Source: Virgisporangium aurantiacum
Lineage (GTDB): Bacteria; Actinomycetota; Actinomycetes; Mycobacteriales; Micromonosporaceae
Assembly: GCF_016863635.1 (NCBI RefSeq)
Contig: NZ_BOPG01000068.1
Span: 1-42,738, forward strand
DNA length: 42,738 nt
Reading direction: 5' to 3'
Shown piece by piece: positions 1 through 7,879 of this stretch. Every line of letters starts with the position of its first letter. The stretch's first letter is position 1. Below the pieces are notes generated by a model. That model was not told the origin of the DNA, did no database searches, and saw only the letters and a program-made list of their open reading frames with translations. The translations under genes and the position numbers were made by a program.

Positions 1-650
1 GCGTCACCGGCAAGACCGCGGCCGAGGCGATCGACCTGCTGAGCAAGGAAGGTCTCACCGGAACGCAGCAGCAGGCCAAGGACTGCCAGCCGGCCGACCT
101 CAACAAGGTCGTGAAGCAGACGCCAGCGGCGAACTCGAAGGTCTCCGAGGGCTCCGAGGTCACCTTCGAGGTGTGCCTGCCGCCCAACAAGGTCACCGTG
201 CCCGATCTTCTCGGCAAGTCCAAGGCCGACGTCGAGAAGACTCTCGCCGCAGCCGGCCTGAGGTGGACCTACCAGCAGGTCGACAGCGCCGAGCCCAAGG
301 ACACCGTGGTCAGCACCTCACCGGGCGCGGGCACTGCCGTCGACCCCAACGCGACGATCACCGTCAACACCTCGAAGTTCAACCAGCGCAAGGTGCCCAA
401 CCTCGTCGGAAAGAGCGAGAGCGAGGCACGGCAGGCGCTGGCGCTGGCCGGGTTCAGCGGCGACAAGCTGAAGGTCACTCTCCAGGACACCAATGACCAG
501 GACGAGGTCAAGAAGGTCATCAGCCAGAACCCGAATGCCAACCAGGTCGCGTTCACGAACGCCACCATCACCGTGGTGATCGGGCAGAAGGCGACCCAGA
601 ACCCAGGCCCGAGCAACCCGCCGTCGTCGTCGGCGAGCACCGGAACCTGA
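1..650 (+). CDS. pknB: PASTA-domain Ser/Thr protein kinase, C-terminal part (PknB type)
   Basis: The gene enters from the left edge, reading in frame from base 3. Only the extracellular part is visible. It contains about three PASTA repeats: residues 1-64 of the fragment, 65-130 (opening VTVPDLLGKS) and 131-198 (opening KVPNLVGKSESEARQAL). A short Pro/Ser-rich tail ends in SASTGT. PASTA repeats bind muropeptides or lipid II and signal to a cytosolic kinase domain, which would lie upstream of the window. The kinase identity is inferred from the PASTA architecture and from the neighbours: a trpG-like gene converges 5 bp away and crgA lies nearby, as around mycobacterial pknB. A penicillin-binding protein with PASTA repeats is a less likely alternative. 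Confidence 0.85.
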   Translation, partial: VTGKTAAEAIDLLSKEGLTGTQQQAKDCQPADLNKVVKQTPAANSKVSEGSEVTFEVCLPPNKVTVPDLLGKSKADVEKTLAAAGLRWTYQQVDSAEPKDTVVSTSPGAGTAVDPNATITVNTSKFNQRKVPNLVGKSESEARQALALAGFSGDKLKVTLQDTNDQDEVKKVISQNPNANQVAFTNATITVVIGQKATQNPGPSNPPSSSASTGT

Positions 651-655
651 CCGCG

Positions 656-1303
656 TCAGACAGCGAACGCTCCGAGCCGGCGCGCCTCGACCTCCGCCGC
701 GAGGTCGGGTGCCCGGTCGAGCGCCGCCGGAAGACCGCACGCGGCGACCCAGTTGGCCAGCATCAGGTGGCCGCCCTGGGTGAGCACCGACTCGGGATGG
801 AACTGCACACCCTCGACGGGCAGGGTGCGGTGCCGCATCGCCATCACGATGCCGGTCTCGGTGCGCCCGGTGACCTCGATCTCGGCCGGCAACGTGCTCT
901 CCTCGACGGCGAGCGAGTGGTACCGCGTGGCGGTGAACGGGCTGGGCAGCCCGGCCAGCACGCCGGCGCCGGTGTGGTGCACCAGCGACGTCTTGCCGTG
1001 CAGCAGTTCGGGTGCCCGGTCGACGACCCCGCCGTACACGGCGCCGAACGCCTGGTGCCCGAGGCACACGCCGAAGATCGGTACCTGCCCCGCGTACTCC
1101 TCGATCACCTTCATGCAGATGCCGGCGCGTTCCGGCGTCCCCGGGCCCGGTGAGAGCAGGACCCCGGCCGGCCGCAGGCGGCCGACGTCGGCCACGGAGA
1201 TCTCGTCGTTGCGCCGCACCTCGCACTCGACCCCGAGTTGGCCGAGGTACTGCACGAGGTTGAAGACGAACGAGTCGTAGTTGTCGATGACGAGGACGCG
1301 CAC
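656..1303 (-). CDS. pabA: Anthranilate/aminodeoxychorismate synthase component II (glutamine amidotransferase)
   Basis: This is a 215-residue class I glutamine amidotransferase that supplies ammonia to a chorismate-using synthase for tryptophan or p-aminobenzoate/folate. It begins VRVLVIDNYDSFVFNLVQYL. It has the LLSPGPGTPERAG motif, the nucleophile-elbow Cys in FGVCLGHQAFG, and the His-Glu pair in VQFHPESVLT. The GTG start at 1303 is chosen because family proteins begin at VLVIDNYDSF and GGGAAGG lies a few bases upstream. No synthase component I gene is adjacent, so trpG and pabA cannot be told apart here; many bacteria use one amphibolic enzyme. It converges on pknB with a 5-bp gap and follows the small membrane gene closely. 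Confidence 0.93.
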   Translation of the reverse strand: MRVLVIDNYDSFVFNLVQYLGQLGVECEVRRNDEISVADVGRLRPAGVLLSPGPGTPERAGICMKVIEEYAGQVPIFGVCLGHQAFGAVYGGVVDRAPELLHGKTSLVHHTGAGVLAGLPSPFTATRYHSLAVEESTLPAEIEVTGRTETGIVMAMRHRTLPVEGVQFHPESVLTQGGHLMLANWVAACGLPAALDRAPDLAAEVEARRLGAFAV

Positions 1304-1305
1304 GG

Positions 1306-1575
1306 CTACCTTCCCGGTGAGGGCTGGTTCGACTCCGTCGAGTATGGAAGGTCGTGCTCGTCGCCCGGAATCTGCCCCGACGGGTCGGTGCCGACGCCGC
1401 CGCCCGGATCGCCGCCCTGATCGGTGACGTTCACGTCGTCGAACGGCAGCAGCGGCTCGGCGAGCGGGAAGCCCTTGAACCACAACGCGGCCACCACGAG
1501 CGTCACCAGCAGCAACGATCCGATGATCTTTCCGGGGACGCCGAACGGCAGCTTCCGCCAGATCCACGAGTACAC
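1306..1575 (-). CDS. Small single-span membrane protein, unknown function
   Basis: This 89-residue protein (GTG start) has a short cytosolic N-terminus (MYSWIWRKLPFGVPGK), one hydrophobic segment at about residues 15-34, and a Pro/Gly/Asp-rich outer tail. It starts 3 bp after the sortase stop and ends 2 bp before the pabA start, so the three genes are almost certainly one transcript. I do not recognise a family. Tight packing between a class E sortase and pabA suggests a conserved envelope-associated role, but this is inference. Confidence 0.75.
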   Translation of the reverse strand: MYSWIWRKLPFGVPGKIIGSLLLVTLVVAALWFKGFPLAEPLLPFDDVNVTDQGGDPGGGVGTDPSGQIPGDEHDLPYSTESNQPSPGR

Positions 1576-1578
1576 GGG

Positions 1579-2772
1579 TCAGCCACCGATCTCCGCCGGC
1601 CGGCCCGCGGACCGCTGCATGGTGCGCCCGGGGTCGAGTTGCGCGTGCACGATGAGGCGTTGGTAGTTGTTGAACTTCGGGTTGCAGGTGGTCAGCGTCA
1701 GCATTGCGGCGGTCGGCCTGGCTCCCGGCTGATTCGGCACGGGCGCCACCACCTGCACGGCCGTGGGCAGGACCACGTGGCTCTGGGTGACCCTGTACAC
1801 GTAGAACGTCTGCGCCGTCTCCACCACGATCGGATCGCCGACCTTCAACTGGTCGAGGTCCCAGAAGATGGCGCGGTTGCGGTGTCCGGCCACCGAGAAG
1901 TTGCCGATCTGACCGGGCATGGCCGTGGTCGGATAGTGGCCGGGCGCGTACCGGATGTCCTTCTGGGTCACCCCCTGCACCACGACCCAGCTCTTGTTGA
2001 GCTTCGGAATGTAGAGCCGGGCCAGCGCGTCGCCGGCGAGCGGCGGCGGCGCGGCCTGGCCGAGCCCGGACGACGGCTGCGGGTTGGCGAACTCCTGCGC
2101 GAGCTGCTTGTCGAGGTTGTTCTGCTCGGCGTTGACGATCGCGGCCTTGCCCCAGACTTCGTAGGCCGCGAACAGCAGCACGATGAGGCCGAGCGTGATC
2201 AACAGCTCGCCGGTTCCCCGGGCGACTGTGCGAACCACCGTGGCGGGCGTCGTACGGGTCACTTCCGAGTACACGCTCCTGTAACCGTCTGCGGTCTGCA
2301 CCGGTCGCAACGCGATGACCCGGACCCCTTTCGGCGCCGGACGCCCGTCGTCGGCGCTGTTGCGCTCGGCCGTCTCGGCGACCCGGAGCCCACCCCGGCC
2401 GTGCAGCCGCGGGATGATCGCGGTGCGGTCGTCGGGCACCACCACCGGTAGCAGGGTCGTGGCGGTCGCGTCGGCTGTTCCGGTTTCATCCTTGCCGACC
2501 GGAACGGGCCCGCGTGGGTCATTGCCGGATTCGGGGGTGATCTCCACCGGAACGGAGGTAGCCGACGGGGTGCCGGCGACGAAATCCGGCCGGATCCCGG
2601 GCCGGACTTCGGCCTGGTGGACTTCGGGCCGGATCTCGGGCCGGATCTCGGGCCGGGGAAGGGCGATCGTGGGCTCCGCGTCGATCGAGCCCACCTCGTC
2701 GTCCGGCGCCGCGTGGGCGGGCGTGTGCGGGCTCGAGTCGAACCACCCGCGCTCGGTGGCCCGTTCCGTCAT
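1579..2772 (-). CDS. Class E sortase (membrane transpeptidase)
   Basis: This 397-residue protein has a long, Pro/acid-rich cytosolic N-terminus, one transmembrane helix at about residues 188-206 and an extracellular sortase domain. Catalytic residues are His297 (VAGHRN), Cys363 (TLTTCNP) and Arg372 (QRLIV). Sortases cleave a sorting signal and attach surface proteins to peptidoglycan; class E is the housekeeping type of many high-GC Actinobacteria. The N-terminus has short imperfect repeats around residues 40-62 (PEIRPEIRPE). The ATG at 2772 is preferred over more upstream starts because upstream codons look non-coding and GAAGG lies 9 bp before it. That Shine-Dalgarno falls inside a strong hairpin (2780-2800). 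It lies downstream of the DUF881 gene. Confidence 0.93.
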   Translation of the reverse strand: MTERATERGWFDSSPHTPAHAAPDDEVGSIDAEPTIALPRPEIRPEIRPEVHQAEVRPGIRPDFVAGTPSATSVPVEITPESGNDPRGPVPVGKDETGTADATATTLLPVVVPDDRTAIIPRLHGRGGLRVAETAERNSADDGRPAPKGVRVIALRPVQTADGYRSVYSEVTRTTPATVVRTVARGTGELLITLGLIVLLFAAYEVWGKAAIVNAEQNNLDKQLAQEFANPQPSSGLGQAAPPPLAGDALARLYIPKLNKSWVVVQGVTQKDIRYAPGHYPTTAMPGQIGNFSVAGHRNRAIFWDLDQLKVGDPIVVETAQTFYVYRVTQSHVVLPTAVQVVAPVPNQPGARPTAAMLTLTTCNPKFNNYQRLIVHAQLDPGRTMQRSAGRPAEIGG

Positions 2773-2779
2773 GCTGTGC

Positions 2780-2800
2780 TGCCTTCGGATCCGAAAGGCA
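2780..2800 (-). promoter_or_regulatory. Hairpin enclosing the sortase ribosome binding site
   Basis: This is a near-perfect inverted repeat built on the palindrome TTCGGATCCGAA, flanked by TGCC and GGCA with a single bulged base. In the minus-strand mRNA its 3' arm contains GAAGG, the probable Shine-Dalgarno of the sortase gene, 9 nt before the ATG at 2772. Folding would mask it. Translational control is inference. Confidence 0.5.
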
Positions 2801-2807
2801 AGAGCCC

Positions 2808-2848
2808 CCGGCATGCTCGCCTTCGCTGCGCTACGGCGATCATGCCGG
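2808..2848 (-). terminator. Long hairpin at the DUF881 stop (attenuator/terminator or repeat element)
   Basis: The arms at 2808-2821 and 2835-2848 pair over 14 bp with one mismatch, around a 13-nt loop. The hairpin overlaps the TGA of the DUF881 gene (2840-2842) and lies upstream of the sortase. There is no clear U-tract, so it may reduce read-through, stabilise the mRNA end, or be a dispersed repeat. Confidence 0.45.
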
Positions 2849-3646
2849 AACCTTCGCCGCCGGCAGCGCCAGCGAGCCGTGGTACGCCGGCACGGTGACG
2901 TCTCCCTCCACCCGGGCCTCGTAGCCGAGCCCGAAGTCGACGGCCGCCTTGCGGAACAGGCGCACGCCGGCCGACTCGTCGAGTGCACGCTGCATGCGGT
3001 TCGCGTCTCCGATGGCCGTGATCACGAACGGTGGAGAGTGCACCCGCCCGTCGAGCAGGAGCGTGTTGCCCACGCAGCGGACGGCGCTGGTGGCGATGAT
3101 GCGGACGCCCATGATCATCATGGCCTCGGCCCCACCGGCCCACAGCGCGTTCACCACGGCCTGCACGTCTTGTTGGTGTACCACCAGGTCGTCGGCGCTG
3201 GCATTGGCCGGACGGGTACCGTCGGGCCGCCTGGGTGCGTCGTCCATCCGGACGGTGACGCCGGGGCCGTGCAGCGCCGTCAGCCCGGCGGCGGCCTCGC
3301 GCCGCGCCGCGTCGCCCTGCTGGGCGGCGACGCCCGTGTCGGTGTTGCCAACCTGACCCGTCAGATTCTCGACCTCGCGCCGCAGCCGGTCGGCCCGCGC
3401 CTCGGCGGCGGACACATCCTGTTGGCGCTTTTCGATCAGGTTGGTCAATTCCGGTCTGCGGTCATTGCGAAGTTCGGTACCCGCTGCGGTATTTGCGGTG
3501 GTCGTGACCAAAAGACCAGCGAGAAGGGCCACAATGGGAACCAGTAACGACCACCCGCGTCGGCGGTTGGTGCGTCGGCGCAGGCCAAGCCAGGCGCGGC
3601 GGAACGCTCCGGACCACGAAACGGCACCGGATGTGTACTCCACCAC
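2840..3646 (-). CDS. DUF881 family membrane-anchored protein
   Basis: This is a conserved protein found next to division genes in Actinobacteria and Firmicutes. It has a basic cytosolic N-terminus, a transmembrane helix at about residues 33-52, a coiled coil at about 68-95 (EKRQQDVSAAEARADRL) and a C-terminal DUF881 domain. Typical family features include GPGVTVRMDDAP, the segment around LVVHQQDVQAVVNALWAGGAEAM, and NTLLLDGRVHSPP. I place the start at the GTG at 3646, about 268 residues; the adjacent GTG at 3643 is equally possible, and a longer ATG start at 3697 would eat into the crgA promoter region. The biochemical role is unknown. Confidence 0.88.
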   Translation of the reverse strand: MVEYTSGAVSWSGAFRRAWLGLRRRTNRRRGWSLLVPIVALLAGLLVTTTANTAAGTELRNDRRPELTNLIEKRQQDVSAAEARADRLRREVENLTGQVGNTDTGVAAQQGDAARREAAAGLTALHGPGVTVRMDDAPRRPDGTRPANASADDLVVHQQDVQAVVNALWAGGAEAMMIMGVRIIATSAVRCVGNTLLLDGRVHSPPFVITAIGDANRMQRALDESAGVRLFRKAAVDFGLGYEARVEGDVTVPAYHGSLALPAAKVPA

Positions 3647-3673
3647 GCCCCCAACCTGTCGCCGCGCGCCGGC

Positions 3674-3690
3674 TTGACTACGCTTGTCAA
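3674..3690. promoter_or_regulatory. Inverted repeat TTGAC-N7-GTCAA in the crgA/DUF881 divergent region
   Basis: The arms TTGAC (3674-3678) and GTCAA (3686-3690) lie in the roughly 97-bp region from which crgA and the DUF881 gene diverge. Each arm resembles a -35 element (TTGACT forward, TTGACA reverse), so this could be back-to-back promoter elements or an operator. No convincing -10 was identified. Confidence 0.3.
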
Positions 3691-3743
3691 ACAGCATTCT
3701 CGCACCGCGGGGGTGCCCGCCCGAGCCCCTCCTTGGAGACGCA

Positions 3744-4007
3744 GTGCCGAAGTCCAACGTACGCAAGAAGAAGGTCTACACGCCGCCGGCCGAGTTGCGG
3801 CCCACCCAGGCGACGACGACCAAGAAGCCGAGCCCGGTCTGGGTGCCCGCGCTGGCGGTCTCCCTGATCGTCGTGGGCATCGCGTGGCTGGTCACGTTCT
3901 ACCTGTCCCAGGGCGCCTACCCGGTGAACTCCTGGCGGTACTGGAACCTGGCGGTCGGGTTCAGCGCGATGGTCGCCGCGTTGGGAGTCCTATCCAAGTG
4001 GCGGTGA
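3744..4007 (+). CDS. crgA: Cell division protein CrgA
   Basis: This 87-residue protein has a basic N-terminus (PKSNVRKKKVYTPP) and two transmembrane helices at about residues 33-54 and 64-82, the CrgA topology and length. CrgA binds FtsZ and septal peptidoglycan enzymes, helping to assemble or time the septum in Actinobacteria. The GTG at 3744 is preceded by GGAG. It is divergent from the DUF881 gene, as in mycobacteria, and is followed by a 10-bp stem hairpin. Confidence 0.93.
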   Translation: MPKSNVRKKKVYTPPAELRPTQATTTKKPSPVWVPALAVSLIVVGIAWLVTFYLSQGAYPVNSWRYWNLAVGFSAMVAALGVLSKWR

Positions 4008-4031
4008 CGCAGTGGACTTTGCCACTGCGTC
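4006..4031 (+). terminator. Hairpin after crgA
   Basis: The arms GACGCAGTGG (4006-4015) and CCACTGCGTC (4022-4031) pair perfectly over 10 bp around a 6-nt loop. The hairpin begins at the crgA stop codon. There is no long U-tract, as is common for actinobacterial terminators. Confidence 0.6.
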
Positions 4032-4097
4032 GGTTACCAGCCGGTAGCAACCCCTAAGCTCGTCGAATCAGGCTCACGGGCTTACGGAGGCGTACCA

Positions 4098-6209
4098 ATG
4101 GGGCCGGTCCAGGTCGTGGCGACCGTCATCGCCGCCCTTGTCACGATCATCGCGGTCGTGCTGGCGGTTCGTGCCGTTCGTCAGATGGTTCAGGTGATCC
4201 GGCTCGGCCAGCCGGTCCCGGCCCAGCGGTTCGAGGGCAAGGGCCAGCGCACCGCGACGATGCTGCGGGAGACGCTCGGGCATACCCGCATGCTCAAGTG
4301 GAGCGGCATCGGGCTGGCGCACTGGTTCGTCATGGTCTCGTTCCTGGTGCTGTTCCTGCTGGTCGTCGAGGCGTACTTCGACGTCGTGAGCGCCGAGGGC
4401 AAGTTGCCGCTGCTCGGCGGCTGGGCGCCGTACGGCATGGTCACCGAGTGGCTGAGCGTGTTCGGGCTGCTCGGGATCGTCGCGCTGATCCTGGTGCGCC
4501 TGCGTAACCTGCCCGGCCGCGCGAAGGGCCTGTCCCGGTTCCTCGGCTCCACCATGTGGCAGGCGTACTACGTCGAGTACACGATCGTCGGCGTCCTGAT
4601 CTGCGGAATGTTGATACGCAGTCTCAAGTTCGCCGCCGGGCACGGCGAGTACCCGGCCTGGGCCACCCCGGTCACCTACGGGCTCGGCCAGGTGCTGCCC
4701 GGCAGCGACGCGGCGATCTCGCTGGTCGCGATGGTCAAGCTGGTCATCTCGATGGCCTGGCTGATCACGATCTCGCTGAACATCACCATGGGCGTCGCCT
4801 GGCACCGGTTCACCGCGTTCCCGAACATCTGGTTCAAGCGGACGGCCAGCGACAAGCCGGCACTCGGCGCGCTGCAGCCGATGATGTCCGGCGGTAAGCC
4901 GCTCGACTTCGAAGAGGCCGACCCGGAGAAGGACACGTTCGGCGTCGCCTCCGTCGAGCAGTTCACGTGGAAGGGCCTGCTCGACTTCACCACCTGTACG
5001 GAATGCGGCCGGTGCCAGTCCCAGTGCCCGGCCTGGAACACCGGCAAGCCGCTCTCACCCAAACTGCTGGTGCTGAGCCTGCGCGACCACGCCTACGCGA
5101 AGGCCCCCTACCTGCTGGCCGGCGACAACCTCGACGGCGTGTCGGCGGAGGCGAAGGCCGAGGCCGACCGCCCGCTCATCGGCGGCGCCGAGGAGAACGG
5201 CATCATCGACCCCGACGTGCTGTGGTCGTGCACCACCTGCGGCGCGTGCGTCGAGCAGTGCCCGGTCGACATCGAGCACGTCGACCACATCGTCGACATG
5301 CGGCGCTACCAGGTGATGATCGAGTCGAACTTCCCGACCGAGGCCGGCACGATGCTGCGCAACCTGGAGAACAAGGGCAACCCGTGGGGTGCCGCCCAGT
5401 CGGCCCGGGAGGACTGGACCAAGGGCCTCGACTTCGAGGTGCCGCGCGCTGGTGCGGTCGAGGACTTCGAGTACCTGTTCTGGGTCGGCTGCGCCGGCGC
5501 ATTCGAAGACCGGGCCAAGCGCACCACCCGCGCGGTGGCGACGCTGCTGCACGAGGCCGGCGTCAAGTACGCGATCCTCGGCGACGGCGAGACGTGCACC
5601 GGCGACCCCGCCCGCCGCATCGGCAACGAGTTCCTGTTCCAGATGATGGCCCAGCAGAACGTCGAGACGCTCAACGAGGTCGGCGTCAAGAAGATCGTCG
5701 CCTCGTGCCCGCACTGCTTCAACACGCTGGCCAACGAGTACCCGGAGCTCGGCGGCACCTACGAGGTCATCCACCACACCCAGTTGCTATCCCAGCTGGT
5801 CAGCACCGGCAAGCTGACGCCCGTCAAGCCGCTCGACGGTGGCCTCACCTACCACGACCCGTGCTACCTCGGCCGGCACAACCGGGTCTTCGCCCCGCCC
5901 CGCGAGGTGCTGGGCGCCGTCGCCACGGAGACCGGCGTCACCGAGATGCCCCGGTTCGCCGAGCGCTCGTTCTGCTGCGGTGCCGGTGGCGCCCGCATGT
6001 GGATGGAGGAGCGCATCGGCAAGCGCATCAACGTCGAGCGCGTCGAGGAGGCGTTGTCGACCAATGCCCAGACGGTGGCGGTGAGCTGCCCGTTCTGCCT
6101 CACGATGCTGGGTGACGGGGTCACCGGCAAGAAGGCGAGCGGCGCCGCCGACGAGAACGTCGAGGTGGTCGACGTGGCCACCGTGCTGCTCCGGTCGATC
6201 AAGGAGTAG
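4098..6209 (+). CDS. Membrane-bound 4Fe-4S (heterodisulfide reductase-related) oxidoreductase
   Basis: This 703-residue protein has an N-terminal membrane part of several helices within residues 4-250, with a His in LAHWFVMVSF that may ligate heme as in NarI-like domains. Two [4Fe-4S] motifs follow: CTECGRCQSQCP at about residue 300 and CTTCGACVEQCP at about 378. Two CCG cysteine-rich domains come next; visible Cys clusters are SCPHCFNTLANEYP, DPCYLGRHN, RSFCCGAGGARMW and SCPFCLTML. The layout matches actinobacterial proteins often annotated as Fe-S binding reductases, which probably pass electrons between a soluble dehydrogenase or ETF and the quinone pool. The exact donor is unknown. The ATG at 4098 has GGAGG upstream at 4086-4090. 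It appears monocistronic. Confidence 0.9.
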   Translation: MGPVQVVATVIAALVTIIAVVLAVRAVRQMVQVIRLGQPVPAQRFEGKGQRTATMLRETLGHTRMLKWSGIGLAHWFVMVSFLVLFLLVVEAYFDVVSAEGKLPLLGGWAPYGMVTEWLSVFGLLGIVALILVRLRNLPGRAKGLSRFLGSTMWQAYYVEYTIVGVLICGMLIRSLKFAAGHGEYPAWATPVTYGLGQVLPGSDAAISLVAMVKLVISMAWLITISLNITMGVAWHRFTAFPNIWFKRTASDKPALGALQPMMSGGKPLDFEEADPEKDTFGVASVEQFTWKGLLDFTTCTECGRCQSQCPAWNTGKPLSPKLLVLSLRDHAYAKAPYLLAGDNLDGVSAEAKAEADRPLIGGAEENGIIDPDVLWSCTTCGACVEQCPVDIEHVDHIVDMRRYQVMIESNFPTEAGTMLRNLENKGNPWGAAQSAREDWTKGLDFEVPRAGAVEDFEYLFWVGCAGAFEDRAKRTTRAVATLLHEAGVKYAILGDGETCTGDPARRIGNEFLFQMMAQQNVETLNEVGVKKIVASCPHCFNTLANEYPELGGTYEVIHHTQLLSQLVSTGKLTPVKPLDGGLTYHDPCYLGRHNRVFAPPREVLGAVATETGVTEMPRFAERSFCCGAGGARMWMEERIGKRINVERVEEALSTNAQTVAVSCPFCLTMLGDGVTGKKASGAADENVEVVDVATVLLRSIKE

Positions 6210-6222
6210 CGGCGCCGGCCGG

Positions 6223-6453
6223 TCAGATGCGGCCGGCGGCCCGGAGCCCGAGGAAGAACACGAAGACCACTCCGAGCAGCAGCAACCCGGCGCGAAGGCT
6301 GTGCAGGCCGGCCGCGTTGCGCCGCTTCCGTAGCCCGGGGATCAGGCTCTTGGTGCCCCTCAGGTCACGCCGTGAGCGGTTGAAGCGCGCGAAACTACCG
6401 CCGACCCACAGGCCGACGAGGAGCGCCACAATCAGCATCAGAGCGTTGTCCAT
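6223..6453 (-). CDS. Small two-span membrane protein, unknown function
   Basis: This 76-residue protein has two hydrophobic segments, at about residues 4-22 (ALMLIVALLVGLWVGGSF) and 53-72 (AGLLLLGVVFVFFLG), separated by a very basic loop (NRSRRDLRGTKSLIPGLRKRR). I chose the ATG at 6453 because GGAG lies 5 nt upstream; a longer open frame to 6489 lacks a ribosome binding site. It converges on the Fe-S oxidoreductase and diverges from the CNNM pair. No family was recognised. Confidence 0.7.
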   Translation of the reverse strand: MDNALMLIVALLVGLWVGGSFARFNRSRRDLRGTKSLIPGLRKRRNAAGLHSLRAGLLLLGVVFVFFLGLRAAGRI

Positions 6454-6580
6454 AAAATCTCCATGGACGGCATTCGGGTGCACGAGCATATCGCGTCCAC
6501 GATCATTCTTCGGGTAGCCGCTACGCTCATGTCACCGACATGAAGGTGAGACGACGATCGACGCCGCATTACTGAGCACC

Positions 6581-7879
6581 TTGCTGCCGCTCCTCGCGTT
6601 CGTCCTGCTCACCGTGGCCAATGCGGCCTTCGTGGCGGCCGAGTTCTCGCTCGTCACGGTCGACCGGGCGGAGATCGACCGGCTCGCCGAGAGCGGCGAC
6701 CGGGTGGCCCGGACGGTACGCCGGGCACTGCGGGAGTTGTCTTTCCAGCTCTCCGGTGCGCAGTTGGGCATCACGATCACCGCGCTGCTCACGGGTTACC
6801 TCGCCGAGCCGGCGATCGCCGAGTTGATCCATCCGGTGTTCGGCGGCGCGAGCCACTTCATGGCGCTGGCGATCGCCACCCTGTTCTCGGTGCTCTTCGG
6901 CGAGCTGGTGCCGAAGAACGCGGCGCTCGCCCGCCCGATGCCGGTGGCCCGAAGGACCGCCGGCCCGCAGCGGATCTTCTCGAAGGTCTTCCGCCCGCTG
7001 ATCATCGTGCTGAACGGGTCGGCGAACTGGCTGGTGCGCCGGGTCGGCGTCGAGCCGCAGGAGGAGCTGGCCAGCGCCCGGTCGCCCGAGGAACTGGGGC
7101 TGCTCGCGGCGATCTCCGCGCAGGCCGGCGCCCTGCCCACCGAGACCGCCGTGATGCTGCAGCGCACGATCCGGTTCGGCGACAAGCGGGCCGCCGAGGC
7201 GATGACCCCGCGGGTGGACGTCGTGGGCCTGCGCACCGAGGACACCGTCGCCGAACTGATCGAGCAGGCGCAGGGCACGGGTCACAGCCGGTTCCCGGTG
7301 TACGTCCAGACGCTCGACCAGGTCCGTGGCGTCGCGACGGTCATCGACGCGCTCGGCGTCCCCCCGGCGAAGAGGTCGACCACGGCGGTGGCCGCGGTCG
7401 CGCGCGAGCCCGTCTTCGTCCCGGAGAGTCTCGACCTCGACCGCGTGCTCGCGGCCCTGACCGCGGCGGACGCCGGCCTCGCGATCGTCGTCGACGAGTA
7501 CGGCGGCACCGACGGCGTGGTGACGATCGAGGACCTCGTCGAGGAGCTCGTGGGCGAGATCGACGACGAGCACGACCCGGTCGAGACCACGCACGACCTG
7601 TTCGCGCCCGACCTGGAGCCGCCGGCGCTGCTCGGCCACCCGCTCGTCGAGCCGGTGCTGGTCGACGGCGTGCTGCGCGAGGACGAACTGGCCGAGCTGA
7701 CCGGGTTCCGCCTGCCGCCCGGGCCGTACGAGACGCTGGCCGGGTTCCTCATGGCGCGGCTGGGGCACATTCCGGCGCCGGACGAGACCGTGGTCGAGGG
7801 CGACTGGGAGTTCACGGTCGTCGAGGTCGTGCGCCGGCGGGTCGAAAAGGTTCGGGTCACCCGCCGGGAGTCGTCGTGA
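6581..7879 (+). CDS. CNNM/CBS-domain membrane transporter (HlyC/CorC type), first of a pair
   Basis: This 432-residue protein has a DUF21/CNNM membrane domain (about residues 1-190; NAAFVAAEFSLVTVDRAEID and FGELVPKNAAL are typical), a CBS pair (about 200-315, from EAMTPRVDVV to IVVDEYGGTDGVVTIEDLVEE) and a C-terminal CorC_HlyC domain (about 340-425). The family is linked to magnesium/cobalt efflux or magnesium homeostasis. The annotated TTG at 6581 has no ribosome binding site at proper distance. Coding sequence seems to begin earlier (frame reads IDAALLSTLLPLLAF) and AAGGTGAG sits 6 nt before an in-frame ATC at 6557, so the true start may be non-canonical. It overlaps the next gene by 4 bp (GTGA). 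Confidence 0.9.
   Translation: MLPLLAFVLLTVANAAFVAAEFSLVTVDRAEIDRLAESGDRVARTVRRALRELSFQLSGAQLGITITALLTGYLAEPAIAELIHPVFGGASHFMALAIATLFSVLFGELVPKNAALARPMPVARRTAGPQRIFSKVFRPLIIVLNGSANWLVRRVGVEPQEELASARSPEELGLLAAISAQAGALPTETAVMLQRTIRFGDKRAAEAMTPRVDVVGLRTEDTVAELIEQAQGTGHSRFPVYVQTLDQVRGVATVIDALGVPPAKRSTTAVAAVAREPVFVPESLDLDRVLAALTAADAGLAIVVDEYGGTDGVVTIEDLVEELVGEIDDEHDPVETTHDLFAPDLEPPALLGHPLVEPVLVDGVLREDELAELTGFRLPPGPYETLAGFLMARLGHIPAPDETVVEGDWEFTVVEVVRRRVEKVRVTRRESS

Noticed and set aside
1354..2451. Long plus-strand open frame opposite the sortase gene
   Set aside because: It is an antisense shadow created by high GC; the minus strand encodes clear sortase motifs.
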